Source: an uncultured Bacteroides sp.
GTDB lineage: Bacteria > Bacteroidota > Bacteroidia > Bacteroidales > Bacteroidaceae
Direction of reading: 5' to 3'
Assembly (NCBI GenBank): GCA_958477465.1
Contig: CAUEFX010000060.1
Coordinates: 1 to 27,882, forward strand
Length of the DNA stretch: 27,882 nucleotides
Made by a program: the position numbers and the translations under genes. Shown here piece by piece: positions 8,603 to 18,100 of this stretch. Positions within the stretch are counted from its first letter, which is position 1; each line of letters begins with the position of its first letter. The notes under the pieces were generated by a model. That model worked only from the letters and a program-made list of their open reading frames with translations. It made no database searches and was not told where the DNA came from.

Positions 8603-10096
8603 TCAATATCCCGGATTCTGGATGAATTTGCATAATTCTATTTGCTTGGGAGGAAGCGGCATAAGATAGTTTTCCTTATTCCTATTTATATTTCCTGCTG
8701 CAACAACACGTTCATTATACAAGTTACACTCTTCCACTTTTTCCCGGCGTACCAACTGAAACCATCTCTTATATTCCGCAAAGAACTCCCATCCCCGTTC
8801 ATCAAAAACGTATTTATCGAAAAGCTCACAAGAGAGTCCTTCCGGAACATTGTTGTCCGTTCCGCCAACCGCTCTCCTTCGTATCCGGTTTATGCAGTCA
8901 TACGCCAAGTCATCCGGCCCGTTATCAGCCAGATTCTGAGCTTCGGCGTAAATAAGCAGTACATCCGCATATCTGTATATAGGAATAATCCCGTCAGACT
9001 GTGCTGCTGTAATACCATAATCACGATACTTCTTTATAAAAGGAGATTTCATGACCGACTGCAAGTACGAATTCTGCTTGGGCCTTCCCGGCACCGTATA
9101 AGTAGTCTGATAATTCCACTCTTTCCGTTCATCATCCGGATACTTCAAGTAAAACGCCGCATCCCCCAGATAATCGCTCCATCCTTTTTCTTCTTGAGCA
9201 AGGAAAGAGATTCCATACTGGCTCGCCATATTCGTAGCCCGCGAACAGTTCACAGCAAATATATGTTCCGTATTATCACTCTTCGTAGCCTCTTTCCACA
9301 AATCGGCATAATGTTCCACCAAGTCGTGATGATTATATGGAGCCTCTATTATTTCTTTAGCTTTCTGTGCCGCCTTCGCATAATATCCAGTCCGATGCAA
9401 CGGCCATCCCGCCATTGTCAGATAAACTTCCGCAAGACAGGTTTGTGCAGCAATTTTTCCAACAGAAGAGTTATCCCTTGTACGAGGCGTCTCCGGCAGA
9501 TAGGTTTCGGCCAAAATCAAATCGGGAATGATAATCTTATCATATATATCCGCTACCTTATTTCGTCCGATATTCTCATTACTCAATATATCCTGCGTCG
9601 ATTTGGAATCGACTATACCCGGAACATCTCCAAATAACCGTACTAAGTTATAATAAGCAAAAGCCCGCATAAAATAAGCCTCACCCAGATAGGCTTGCTT
9701 TTCATTTTCCGACACTCCATCTTCATTACTACCCTGAATCCCCTCGATCATTAAGTTAGAATTCAATATCAGATCATACATATTCTTCCAAAACCAATGA
9801 ACATCCAACTCGCTAATTGTTGCATCTGCACGTAACTCATCGATAACAACAGTACGTGATTTACTCAACGTTCCGGAAATTACGTCATCAGCCCCCAATG
9901 TCAAGGTAAACAACCGGCAGCAATAGCCATAATTCCAATGCCAAAGAGTACGATACAGCCCATTCGCCGTATTGGTTAAATTTGCTTCATCATATATAAT
10001 ATTCTCCGGAGTCAGAAAACTGAGTGGTTCCTGCTTCAGATCCACACACCCCGATAAAAATAAAACACTTAAAAACCATCCAATATATTTTTTCAT
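8603..10096 (-). CDS. susD-like: SusD/RagB-family surface glycan-binding lipoprotein
   Basis: This protein caps the SusC channel at the cell surface and captures glycan. It begins MKKYIGWFLSVLFLSGC, a lipoprotein signal with the lipidated Cys at residue 17, followed by VDLKQEPLSFLTPEN, typical of SusD proteins. The helical TPR-like core is visible in QAYLGEAYFMRAFAYYNLVRLFGDVPG and the C-terminal half carries ADVLLIYAEAQNLA and CINRIRRRA, which are family hallmarks. The length of 497 residues is normal. I chose the ATG at 10096 because a good ribosome-binding sequence, AAGGTGG, lies about 6-12 bases upstream; a GTG three codons earlier at 10105 overlaps that site. The gene starts 12 bp after the SusC stop, so the two are translated as a pair. 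Confidence 0.95.
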   Translation of the reverse strand: MKKYIGWFLSVLFLSGCVDLKQEPLSFLTPENIIYDEANLTNTANGLYRTLWHWNYGYCCRLFTLTLGADDVISGTLSKSRTVVIDELRADATISELDVHWFWKNMYDLILNSNLMIEGIQGSNEDGVSENEKQAYLGEAYFMRAFAYYNLVRLFGDVPGIVDSKSTQDILSNENIGRNKVADIYDKIIIPDLILAETYLPETPRTRDNSSVGKIAAQTCLAEVYLTMAGWPLHRTGYYAKAAQKAKEIIEAPYNHHDLVEHYADLWKEATKSDNTEHIFAVNCSRATNMASQYGISFLAQEEKGWSDYLGDAAFYLKYPDDERKEWNYQTTYTVPGRPKQNSYLQSVMKSPFIKKYRDYGITAAQSDGIIPIYRYADVLLIYAEAQNLADNGPDDLAYDCINRIRRRAVGGTDNNVPEGLSCELFDKYVFDERGWEFFAEYKRWFQLVRREKVEECNLYNERVVAAGNINRNKENYLMPLPPKQIELCKFIQNPGY

Positions 10097-10108
10097 TTTT
10101 TCCACCTT

Positions 10109-13100
10109 TTAAAATGAGAAATTCAATCCTAACATGTAATTACGTCCATTTGGATAATATCCCCAATCAATGCCCGAAGCCAACGGAGTTTTCAAAGTTA
10201 CTTCCGGGTCTATCCCCGAATATCCGGTAAACAAAAATGGATTCTGTATGGACACATAACACCTCAAAGACGACACTCGTATCTTTTGCACAACTGTCTG
10301 CGGCAAGGTGTACCCGACTGTTATACTTTTCACTTTCACAAAATCTCCCTTCTCTACAAACAAAGAAGAAATCCGCCCCCCTGTCGGTGTTTTGATAAAC
10401 CCTTCAATATATCCGCTCTCGTCATCCGGCCGCCAACGTTTACACATTTCAGGATCAGGAGTCAGACCAATTGTCCGCGCCTGACGAGTATAATTATAGA
10501 TATCGAATCCGTGATATCCGATCATAAACAAGTTAAAATCAAAATTCTTCCAATTGACAGTATTGCTCCATCCCCAATTAAATTTCGGTTGTCCGTTTCC
10601 GATGACACTTTGATCGTCTACCGTAATCAAAGGATTATCATCGAGGTTTTTAAACTTATAGGAACCGGCTTCCGGACGATTTTCCGATTCAGGCAGTTCT
10701 GTCACTTCAGCCGTTTTCCAAATACCCTCATACTGATATCCCCATATTGTACCGATCCGCCCACCTTTTATATAACGGAAATAGTCATTTTCATATCCTC
10801 CTGAGGGCATGATCCTATCAATATCATCCGAAAATTTTTCAAAAGTACCCTGGTTATGCGATAAGGTAAGCACACTGTTCCATGTGATATCTTTTACAGC
10901 TACAGGTGTCATGTTAACAGTGACCTCGACACCTTTATTCAAAATATGTGCAACGTTAGCCAACTTCGTTTCCTGTCCGGTATGAAGAGGCACATTGACA
11001 TTAATCAGCACATCTTTACTCAGCTTATGATAAAGGTCGACATTAAACACCAATCTGTTATTAAAAAGACCAAAATCAAGACCAATGTTGTATTGCTCGG
11101 TACGTTCCCATCCCAAATTAGGGTTTCCAATCCGTTTCAGAGAAAGTACCAAGTCGTTATTAGCATTCCGGCTGGTTGCATATTCATTAAACGCCGAATA
11201 TGCTGCCACCGCCTGATTTCCCGTCTGCCCGTAACCTAAACGTAATTTTAACTGGTCGAAAGGTGCTTCATTCATAAATCTTTCCTGCTTAATATCCCAT
11301 GCCAAAGCAAGAGAGGGAAAATTATCCCAACGTTTACCATATGCCAATCGGGAAGAACCGTCCCAACGGTATGACGCAGTCAGCATATACCGGTTCATAA
11401 AGACATAATTCACACGTGCCAAAGCCGACATCATCGCCGTTTTTATTCGAGAAGATCCACCTCCGGTCACTTTTCCCAAAGATGTATTATTCGCTCCAAT
11501 TTCAATAGAAGCAAGTCCGGATGCCGAAGAGGTATTAATAAAATCATCGCTATAGCTTTGTTCAAAAACAAACGTTGTATTCAACCGGTGATTGGTATTT
11601 ATTTCTTTCACGTAACTCAATATATTAGAATTTATCCAACTGTATGAGTGGCTGCTCTGTGCCCTTGACGAGGTAAGAGAGGTTCCTGCCCAAGTTTCAT
11701 AACAATCCTCATTGAACGTAGACCGATAAATACTCGAACCAAAATTGAAGCTTTGATTCATCCGTAAAGACAAACCCGGTAATAATTTTAAGTCAATATA
11801 CCCTTGTAAGCGTATTTTATGAGAATAATCGTCTTTATCCTGTTCCCCAATATGCCCCATGGGGTTATACTGTGCACTCCCCAACAAATTAAGGTTGTTA
11901 TATTTTCCTGTCTCATTCTTGGGAGATATTGTATTTGGGAAAATCAGACTTTCTATTAATACCCCTCTGTACTGAGAAAACCTCGGACCTTGTGAAGTCG
12001 TATACTCTCCCCATAAGTTTACTCCCGTCTTCAACCATGATTTTATTTCGCTGTCAACCTTTACACGGTAGTTTACTTTCTCATTAGAAGATGTCTCTAC
12101 AATACCTTCATTAGAAGAATAACGGCCTGAAATAAGATACTGAGTTTTATTTTCACCACCAGAAACCGATACTTCATGTGCATGTTCCACCGCACATTTT
12201 CTGAATAGATTATCGACATAATCATATCCCATACTGCCATTATCAAAAGCAGCTATCTCATCCGTAGTATAAAATTCTCTTGCCTCAGCCCCCGAGGCCG
12301 TGTAAAATTCCCTACCATAATCGTTTGCCAGCCGTGCAAATTCACCCGGTGTCATCATGTCCGGTAAGGAGTAAGGAGATTTTAGGTTGATATATCCATT
12401 ATATTGTACCGTAACCTTCCCCTTTTCAACATTTTTCGTAGTTACCAAGATAACACCATTTGCACCTTGCGAACCGTATATAGCCGTTGCCGAAGCATCT
12501 TTAAGTACCTCTACCGATTCTATATCAGCCGGATTCAAAGAGGAAAGACTTCCTCCAATAAAACCATCAATCACTACCAGAGGGCCTGTATCAGCCTGTA
12601 TTGAGTTAACTCCACGTACTCGTATTGTCGCTTCCGAACCCGGTTGTCCGGAAGCAGATATAATACTTACCCCCGAAAGTCTTCCTTGCAAAGCATCGGT
12701 AATATTCGATGCCGGCATCTGCTTCAAAGCCTCATTAGCCTTCACTGAAGCGACCGATCCTGTCAGATCCGATTTACGCATAACGCCATATCCCACTACT
12801 ACCACTTCATCCAAATCATAGTTCTCTTCTTCCAGAACTATCTTTATCGTACTTTTCCCGTTCACAGATACCTGCTTGGATTTATACCCTACATACGAAA
12901 CCTGTAATACAGTTCTCGAATCGCATTGCAAGGTAAACATCCCTTCTTCATCTGTTATCGTACCTTTCTGGGTATCTTTCGCGAAAATAGAAGCTCCAAG
13001 AATTTTTTCTCCAGACCTACTCTCCACACTCCCTCTTAACACTATATTCTGAGTCAGCCCCTTCATTCCCAACAGCAAAAGGGCTAAAAACAGTATTTGC

Positions 13101-13111
13101 CGTTTAGTCAT
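10109..13111 (-). CDS. susC-like: SusC/RagA-family TonB-dependent outer-membrane glycan transporter
   Basis: This 1000-residue outer-membrane protein imports oligosaccharides using TonB energy. Parts in order: signal peptide (about 1-21), a carboxypeptidase-regulatory-like beta domain (about 25-97, LRGSVESRSGEKILGASIFA, TITDEEGMFTL, VSYVGYKSK), a TonB-box-like stretch DEVVVVGYG (101-109), the plug domain (about 112-225, including GRLSGVSI, RVRGVNSI, VVIDGF, VEVLKDASATAIYGSQGANG) and a 22-strand type barrel ending NGRNYMLGLNFSF. There is no N-terminal STN domain, so it does not signal to an anti-sigma factor; control falls to the hybrid regulator instead. The ATG at 13111 is preferred; an in-frame GTG at 13123 is part of GTGAAGAG, which looks like the ribosome-binding region. 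It is the first gene of the five-gene operon. Confidence 0.96.
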   Translation of the reverse strand: MTKRQILFLALLLLGMKGLTQNIVLRGSVESRSGEKILGASIFAKDTQKGTITDEEGMFTLQCDSRTVLQVSYVGYKSKQVSVNGKSTIKIVLEEENYDLDEVVVVGYGVMRKSDLTGSVASVKANEALKQMPASNITDALQGRLSGVSIISASGQPGSEATIRVRGVNSIQADTGPLVVIDGFIGGSLSSLNPADIESVEVLKDASATAIYGSQGANGVILVTTKNVEKGKVTVQYNGYINLKSPYSLPDMMTPGEFARLANDYGREFYTASGAEAREFYTTDEIAAFDNGSMGYDYVDNLFRKCAVEHAHEVSVSGGENKTQYLISGRYSSNEGIVETSSNEKVNYRVKVDSEIKSWLKTGVNLWGEYTTSQGPRFSQYRGVLIESLIFPNTISPKNETGKYNNLNLLGSAQYNPMGHIGEQDKDDYSHKIRLQGYIDLKLLPGLSLRMNQSFNFGSSIYRSTFNEDCYETWAGTSLTSSRAQSSHSYSWINSNILSYVKEINTNHRLNTTFVFEQSYSDDFINTSSASGLASIEIGANNTSLGKVTGGGSSRIKTAMMSALARVNYVFMNRYMLTASYRWDGSSRLAYGKRWDNFPSLALAWDIKQERFMNEAPFDQLKLRLGYGQTGNQAVAAYSAFNEYATSRNANNDLVLSLKRIGNPNLGWERTEQYNIGLDFGLFNNRLVFNVDLYHKLSKDVLINVNVPLHTGQETKLANVAHILNKGVEVTVNMTPVAVKDITWNSVLTLSHNQGTFEKFSDDIDRIMPSGGYENDYFRYIKGGRIGTIWGYQYEGIWKTAEVTELPESENRPEAGSYKFKNLDDNPLITVDDQSVIGNGQPKFNWGWSNTVNWKNFDFNLFMIGYHGFDIYNYTRQARTIGLTPDPEMCKRWRPDDESGYIEGFIKTPTGGRISSLFVEKGDFVKVKSITVGYTLPQTVVQKIRVSSLRCYVSIQNPFLFTGYSGIDPEVTLKTPLASGIDWGYYPNGRNYMLGLNFSF

Positions 13112-13225
13112 TATACTCTTCACATTAAATTCAAATTATTATCTACCGACATTGTATGTCACCAGCGACCTTGGCACACAACATAGGTATCCGAATATCA
13201 GTAAAAATCGCCCTAACCATATATA

Positions 13226-13259
13226 TCTTGTTATCGGCGGCATGCCGCCGATAACAAGA
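13226..13259. repeat. 34-bp perfect palindrome between the beta-helix gene and susC
   Basis: The half tcttgttatcggcggca (13226-13242) is followed at once by its exact reverse complement (13243-13259). As RNA it folds into a 15-bp stem with a four-base loop. It lies 37 bp after the beta-helix stop and about 115 bp before susC, in the leader of the susC operon. It may terminate or attenuate the upstream transcript, or mark a processing site; there is no immediate T run (GATTTTTAC begins about 15 bases later on the minus strand). No other feature is visible in 13124-13295. Confidence 0.8.
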
Positions 13260-13295
13260 CAAGTTCCTATAACAATCTTTTTATCACCGAATACC

Positions 13296-14972
13296 TTATA
13301 GCATAATCATCCTTGCCGTTGAGTGTCCCCTCTTCTCTATTTTCACAATATAAGTTCCTTTCTCCAACGCTACCGATTTGGAAGAATCACCTGTACAGAA
13401 AGATTTCACACATTTACCTGTAATATCAAACACCGTTACATTGCTATTTGCCACATTTACATATAAGATACCCGAATTAGTATAGATCTCTTGTCCGTCA
13501 AAGACTGGCTGTATAGAAACGACACCACCTGCCGGATCCACTTCATACACTCCTAAGTCAACAGGATCTTCATCAGTCATGGCTCGTTTTTTTCCTGCAA
13601 TATCACAATCGAATTCAACCAACGCATCATAATAACTGTTGCCCTTGTTAATCAAAAACGATGTTTCAGTCATTTTCCAGTTAGCATTTCTAATCTCCGC
13701 CAATGCGTCAACATCCGTAGAAGATACTGCTCCCACAAATGAGGTCGATTTAATAAACTTCGCGTAATTCACTTCCGCATCCTCTCCCATATTATCATCA
13801 GATATCCGGTATAGAGGATAAAACGACCAATCCGGATTTTCCGCTTTAGTCTTTATATCTTCAGCTCCCCTGTTAGAGGCAACGCAATCGAAATAACTAA
13901 CCGTCGAACCGGCTTTTGTATACATATAAGCCTTACTACCAGCAGTAGTCATATTGTTCCATACCACACTATTGGCCAATGTGCCGCCCCCGTCTGCATC
14001 AAAAAAGACAGAGTAGCTACCCTGATCACCGGTCAAGTTATTGCACACAGTCATATTGATGAACATGGCTCCCCTGTCCGTATAAATCGGATAGCCTGTG
14101 TTATTGTAAACCAAACAATTCAGAATCGTATTTGAAGGCCAATTAGCTGCAATAGCCGAACCTTTACCATATCCGTCAGCAGCACTTCCGGAGATATTGT
14201 TATAGAAGATACAATTGGTAATCATACCTGCTGCTGCAGCGCGCAAACCGCCACCGCATATATTTCCCCATTTCAATCCCCGGTTACTATCAAATACACA
14301 ATGGTCAACATAGTTTACATCTTCAGCCGATGTACTGGAAAGATACAACCCCGCACCTCCGTTTTTATCATTCGCGGCAGACGAATTATTGAAAAAATAG
14401 CAATATTGAACTTTACCTCCCATGTACATTTGTACACCGCCGCCACCCCAAGTAGACACATTCTCACGGAAAACACAATTCTGTACAACTCCGCCTTTTC
14501 TTACAGTAACAGCCGAACCTTTACTCTTCTCAAAAATAATACCGTCAATAAACGTTTCAATCGTGAATTTAGCCTTCTGATTGGTGATATTAGAGGCCGT
14601 GGCCGCAGCGTCCATCGAGAGTATCGTTTGGTTGACAAAATCCCACGGCTGTCCGCCTTCGATCCTTATCCGATCTTCCGGCTTAGTTTCAGTTCCGGCA
14701 AAGCCACCGTACAAAGAAATGCCGGGTTTCATGGTCAGATACACTTTAGAAGCATCTAATTCCTCATTTTTAATCATATAAAGACCAGCGGCTATCCACA
14801 CCTGATCTCCTTGAGCAGCAACCTCATAAGCTTTCTTTATATCCGTATAAACCTGTTCCGGATTTTTATCACTCCAAGCTGTAGATTCAACATTCGGTTT
14901 TACATAATACACTGTGGCATTTGCCAAAACCGCCATACACATTAATGACAAAAAAAGATACAATTTTCTCAT
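13296..14972 (-). CDS. Secreted right-handed parallel beta-helix protein with C-terminal sorting-like domain
   Basis: The 558-residue protein has a signal peptide (about 1-19, ending LANA). Residues of about 20-85 are the capping segment common to secreted beta-helix proteins (TVYYVKPN, AYEVAAQGDQVWIAAGLY, LYGGFAGTET). Residues of about 130-390 consist of repeating short strands with asparagine ladders (VQNCVFREN, VQYCYFFNNSS, VDHCVFDSN, ITNCIFYNN, ILNCLVYNN, ANSVVWNN). The end (about 490-558) has ILYVNVANSNVTVFDITGKCV and a GTYIVKIEK repeat, which resembles a type IX sorting domain. Such proteins bind or cut polysaccharides, and some polysaccharide lyases share the fold, but I see no diagnostic catalytic set. 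It lies just downstream of the regulator and is separated from susC by a palindrome, so it may be a separately tuned, surface-located member of the locus. Confidence 0.8.
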   Translation of the reverse strand: MRKLYLFLSLMCMAVLANATVYYVKPNVESTAWSDKNPEQVYTDIKKAYEVAAQGDQVWIAAGLYMIKNEELDASKVYLTMKPGISLYGGFAGTETKPEDRIRIEGGQPWDFVNQTILSMDAAATASNITNQKAKFTIETFIDGIIFEKSKGSAVTVRKGGVVQNCVFRENVSTWGGGGVQMYMGGKVQYCYFFNNSSAANDKNGGAGLYLSSTSAEDVNYVDHCVFDSNRGLKWGNICGGGLRAAAAGMITNCIFYNNISGSAADGYGKGSAIAANWPSNTILNCLVYNNTGYPIYTDRGAMFINMTVCNNLTGDQGSYSVFFDADGGGTLANSVVWNNMTTAGSKAYMYTKAGSTVSYFDCVASNRGAEDIKTKAENPDWSFYPLYRISDDNMGEDAEVNYAKFIKSTSFVGAVSSTDVDALAEIRNANWKMTETSFLINKGNSYYDALVEFDCDIAGKKRAMTDEDPVDLGVYEVDPAGGVVSIQPVFDGQEIYTNSGILYVNVANSNVTVFDITGKCVKSFCTGDSSKSVALEKGTYIVKIEKRGHSTARMIML

Positions 14973-15015
14973 GGCATTTCAATTTAATAGTTAAACTTTT
15001 ATTTTGAATACGCCA

Positions 15016-15023
15016 CAAAAATA
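15016..15023 (-). promoter_or_regulatory. -7 element of the beta-helix gene/polysaccharide locus
   Basis: On the minus strand TATTTTTG matches TAnnTTTG exactly, 43 bp before the beta-helix ATG. No TTTG lies 19-21 bp upstream, as is common where an activator replaces the -33 contact. The 197-bp gap between regulator and beta-helix gene is otherwise non-coding. Confidence 0.55.
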
Positions 15024-15086
15024 GTGGTAAAAGAAGGGGAAGATTGGATAAAATTGTACGTAAAACGACCCAATATTTTCCGTTTC

Positions 15087-15104
15087 AGAATATAGGAATA
15101 TTCT
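15087..15104. promoter_or_regulatory. Candidate operator for the hybrid regulator
   Basis: agaatat and atattct form a perfect 7-bp inverted repeat with a 4-bp spacer (agga). A related word, ggaatatttc, recurs at 15131-15140, giving a possible direct-repeat pair with ggaatattct (15095-15104). The site lies about 65-90 bp upstream of the -7 element, a reasonable range for an AraC-type activator. Confidence 0.35.
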
Positions 15105-15169
15105 ATTTATCAACGAGATACATTAAAAATGGAATATTTCACCCTTTCCAAATCCCTATCAATCAACTT

Positions 15170-18100
15170 TTAAAATGAAGTACCCTTACGATAAGCAGTA
15201 GGAGATATGCCAAATTGTTCTTTAAAACATTTTCCGAAATACTTTGGAGATCCAAACCCCAATGTATAAGCAATATCGGCAACTGACATTTCCATATTAT
15301 CACGAAGAAAAACAGAAGCTTTTTTCAATTTCACATTCATTATAAAATCATTCGGTGTCTGGCCGGTTACTCCCTTCAATTTAGCAAACAACTTCGTACG
15401 GCACATATTGAGTTCGGTACATAATGCCGGAATGTCAAAATCCGAATCATCAATATGATTCTCTATAACCTCACAAACTTTTTCTATAAAAGCGAGATCT
15501 TGTTCATTCGTTGCCAAAACTTTAGCTGAGACATCCGGACGGCAGCTGAATTTTTTCTGAAGTATCCTCCTGTTATTAACCAGATTATTACAACGGATTA
15601 TAAGAGTTTCTATATTAAAAGGCTTAGTGATATAGTCATCCGCTCCATTTTTCAATCCTTCTATATTGCTTTCTATTGTGGTGCGGGCAGTCAACAATAC
15701 AACTGGAATGTGGCAAAGTTCCAAACTTTCCTTTATTTTCCGGCATAACTCCGAACCAGATAAAAAAGGCATCATTATATCACTCAAAATAATATCGGGC
15801 TGTAACTCTATCGCTTTCTGATAACCTTCCTTCCCGTCAGCTGCCAACACAACATTATATATCGGAGAAAAAACATCTTTCAGCATAAGCCTGAGTTCCA
15901 TATTGTCTTCAACAACCAATATTTGTGGCTTATCACCATCTGTATTTTCTGATTCACGAACAATGTCAGACGTTATATCCACCTCAGATTCCAATATTTT
16001 CTTTATGCAGATCTGATCTGCATTCTCTGACTCTGATATTTCAGACTGTTTGAAATGCGATTTTCCTTTTCGTATGGAAACAACAAAACAACTCTCTACC
16101 CCCGGAACGCTCGATACGGAAATATCTCCGGAATGAGCTTCTACGATTAACTTAGACAAAGCCAACCCAATTCCGGTTCCAGGTGTCATATTGCTCACCT
16201 GCACATTATTGTCCACTTGGTAGAAACTTTGAAATATTTTATCAATATATTCTTCTGAAATGCCTATCCCGTTATCTGTTACAGCAACCTGAATCCTATC
16301 CTCCATTTCCTTTACTTCAATCACAATACATCCCTGCTCAGGCGTAAACTTAAAAGCATTGGAAATAAGATTATAAAATACTTTCTGCATTTGTATAGGA
16401 TCAATCCATACCCAAACATCATCTTCACCTTTCTCCAGCCGGAATGTTATATTTCTCAGACGGGCCAGTTCTGCAAAAGACACATATATCTCATCCAGAA
16501 AATCTCCCAGATTCACCTGCGAAACTTTCAATGCCAGGTATCCCTGTTCGTATTTTCGGAATTCAAGCAGCTCGGTTATAAGATTCTGCATGTGGTAAGC
16601 GTTTCTTTTAATTGCAAGAATTTTTTTATAAACTGCAGGAGAAACACGAGAAGTTTGCAGCAACATCTCAACTTGCCCCAGAATAAGCGTTAAAGGTGTT
16701 CTAAACTCATGCGATATATTTGTAAAAAAACACAATTTTGATTGATTCGTCTGTTCTATTCGATCTTTTTCCTTCTTTTCATACTCAAGCGATGTCTTTA
16801 ATAGAAATTTCGATTGAATCGAAGACAAATAAATATAAATCAAAGAAACAACAATAAGTACATATATCAGATATGCCCACCATGACCTGTAAAAAGGAGG
16901 AGAGACATGAATCAGTAACTGTTTTTCGCAAGCTATTTGCTGGGTACCCTCCCATTTCCCCCGGATTTTAAGTACATAATCCCCTTCTGCAAGATGCATA
17001 AAATTCAGGCTATATACATGTGGAGGTATTTTAACCCATTGATTTGATAATCCAGACATTTGATATTCATAAACACAGGGATTGGATGGAATATAATTAT
17101 CTGAAATAAAAGAAGTTGAAAGTATTGTTTGATCATACTTCAAATCAATTTCATTTGTAAATGCCAATGTGGATTTTAATATCCCCGTTGAATCACCGGG
17201 CACAATCCGGTTATTATTAATCAAAAGTTCCTGGAATTCAATTTTAAAGGGAGTATATTCCTGCTTCAGGTCTTTCTCGGTGAAGGAAATAACACCGTCT
17301 ATCCCCGAAAGGTAAATCTGCCCGTCGGAAGTGGTACAAATATCTCCGCCATAAGCGGAAGAGAGCGGAAATCCGTTCTCCGCCCCATAATTATATACTT
17401 TCTTATTCCGAGGGTCAAGTAAAGAAATCCCTTCAGTATGCAAAAGAATCAAATACCCATTCTTAGATTCGGCAATGTTACCGATATAGTTATTCTTCAG
17501 TCCACAACTGTGTTGATCAAACCGGTGGAAACAGTCATTTTCCGCATCATACAAATTCAGGCCTCCTCCACCCGTCGTTATCCATAATCTATTCTGCGAA
17601 TCCAGAAAAAGCTTCTCCATATTATTGCTGCTTAAAGAAGTTTCTTCTTTAGGATCATACAGATATTCTTTTAGTTTTTGGGTTTTGGTATCAAAGCATA
17701 ACAATCCTTTTCCTGCCACCCAAAGATTCTGATCTTTATCAAACAATATATCCACAACAAAGGGATTGTGCTTATGCAGGCGTTCGGAGAAAATAGAAAA
17801 TTTATTCGTCCGCATGTCAAACAGGAATAATCCGGAATGAGTTCCGACCAATAACGAATCCTTTCCGTATGGTTTGATTACACGTATTGACACCGCATCT
17901 CCGACAGCATCCTGAGAATTGTGATATTCATCAAATATTGTATATTCCCGCGTAGCCATATTAAATTTGCACAATCCTCCGAAATGCAACCCCAACCACA
18001 ATATACGATGATTCTTATCATAATACGCCGTTTTTATATTCGATTTAAATATATATTGTCCGAGAGATCTTTCAATCGAATATCGTTTGCATTGCTTCTT

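Noticed and set aside
8642..9637. Long plus-strand open frame opposite the SusD gene
   Set aside because: It is antisense to a clear SusD gene, has no recognisable domain and an arginine/isoleucine-rich composition typical of a shadow frame.
13109..13123. GTG start for SusC at 13123, and likewise GTG for SusD at 10105
   Set aside because: In both cases the GTG overlaps the best ribosome-binding sequence and an ATG at 13111 or 10096 directly precedes the signal peptide.
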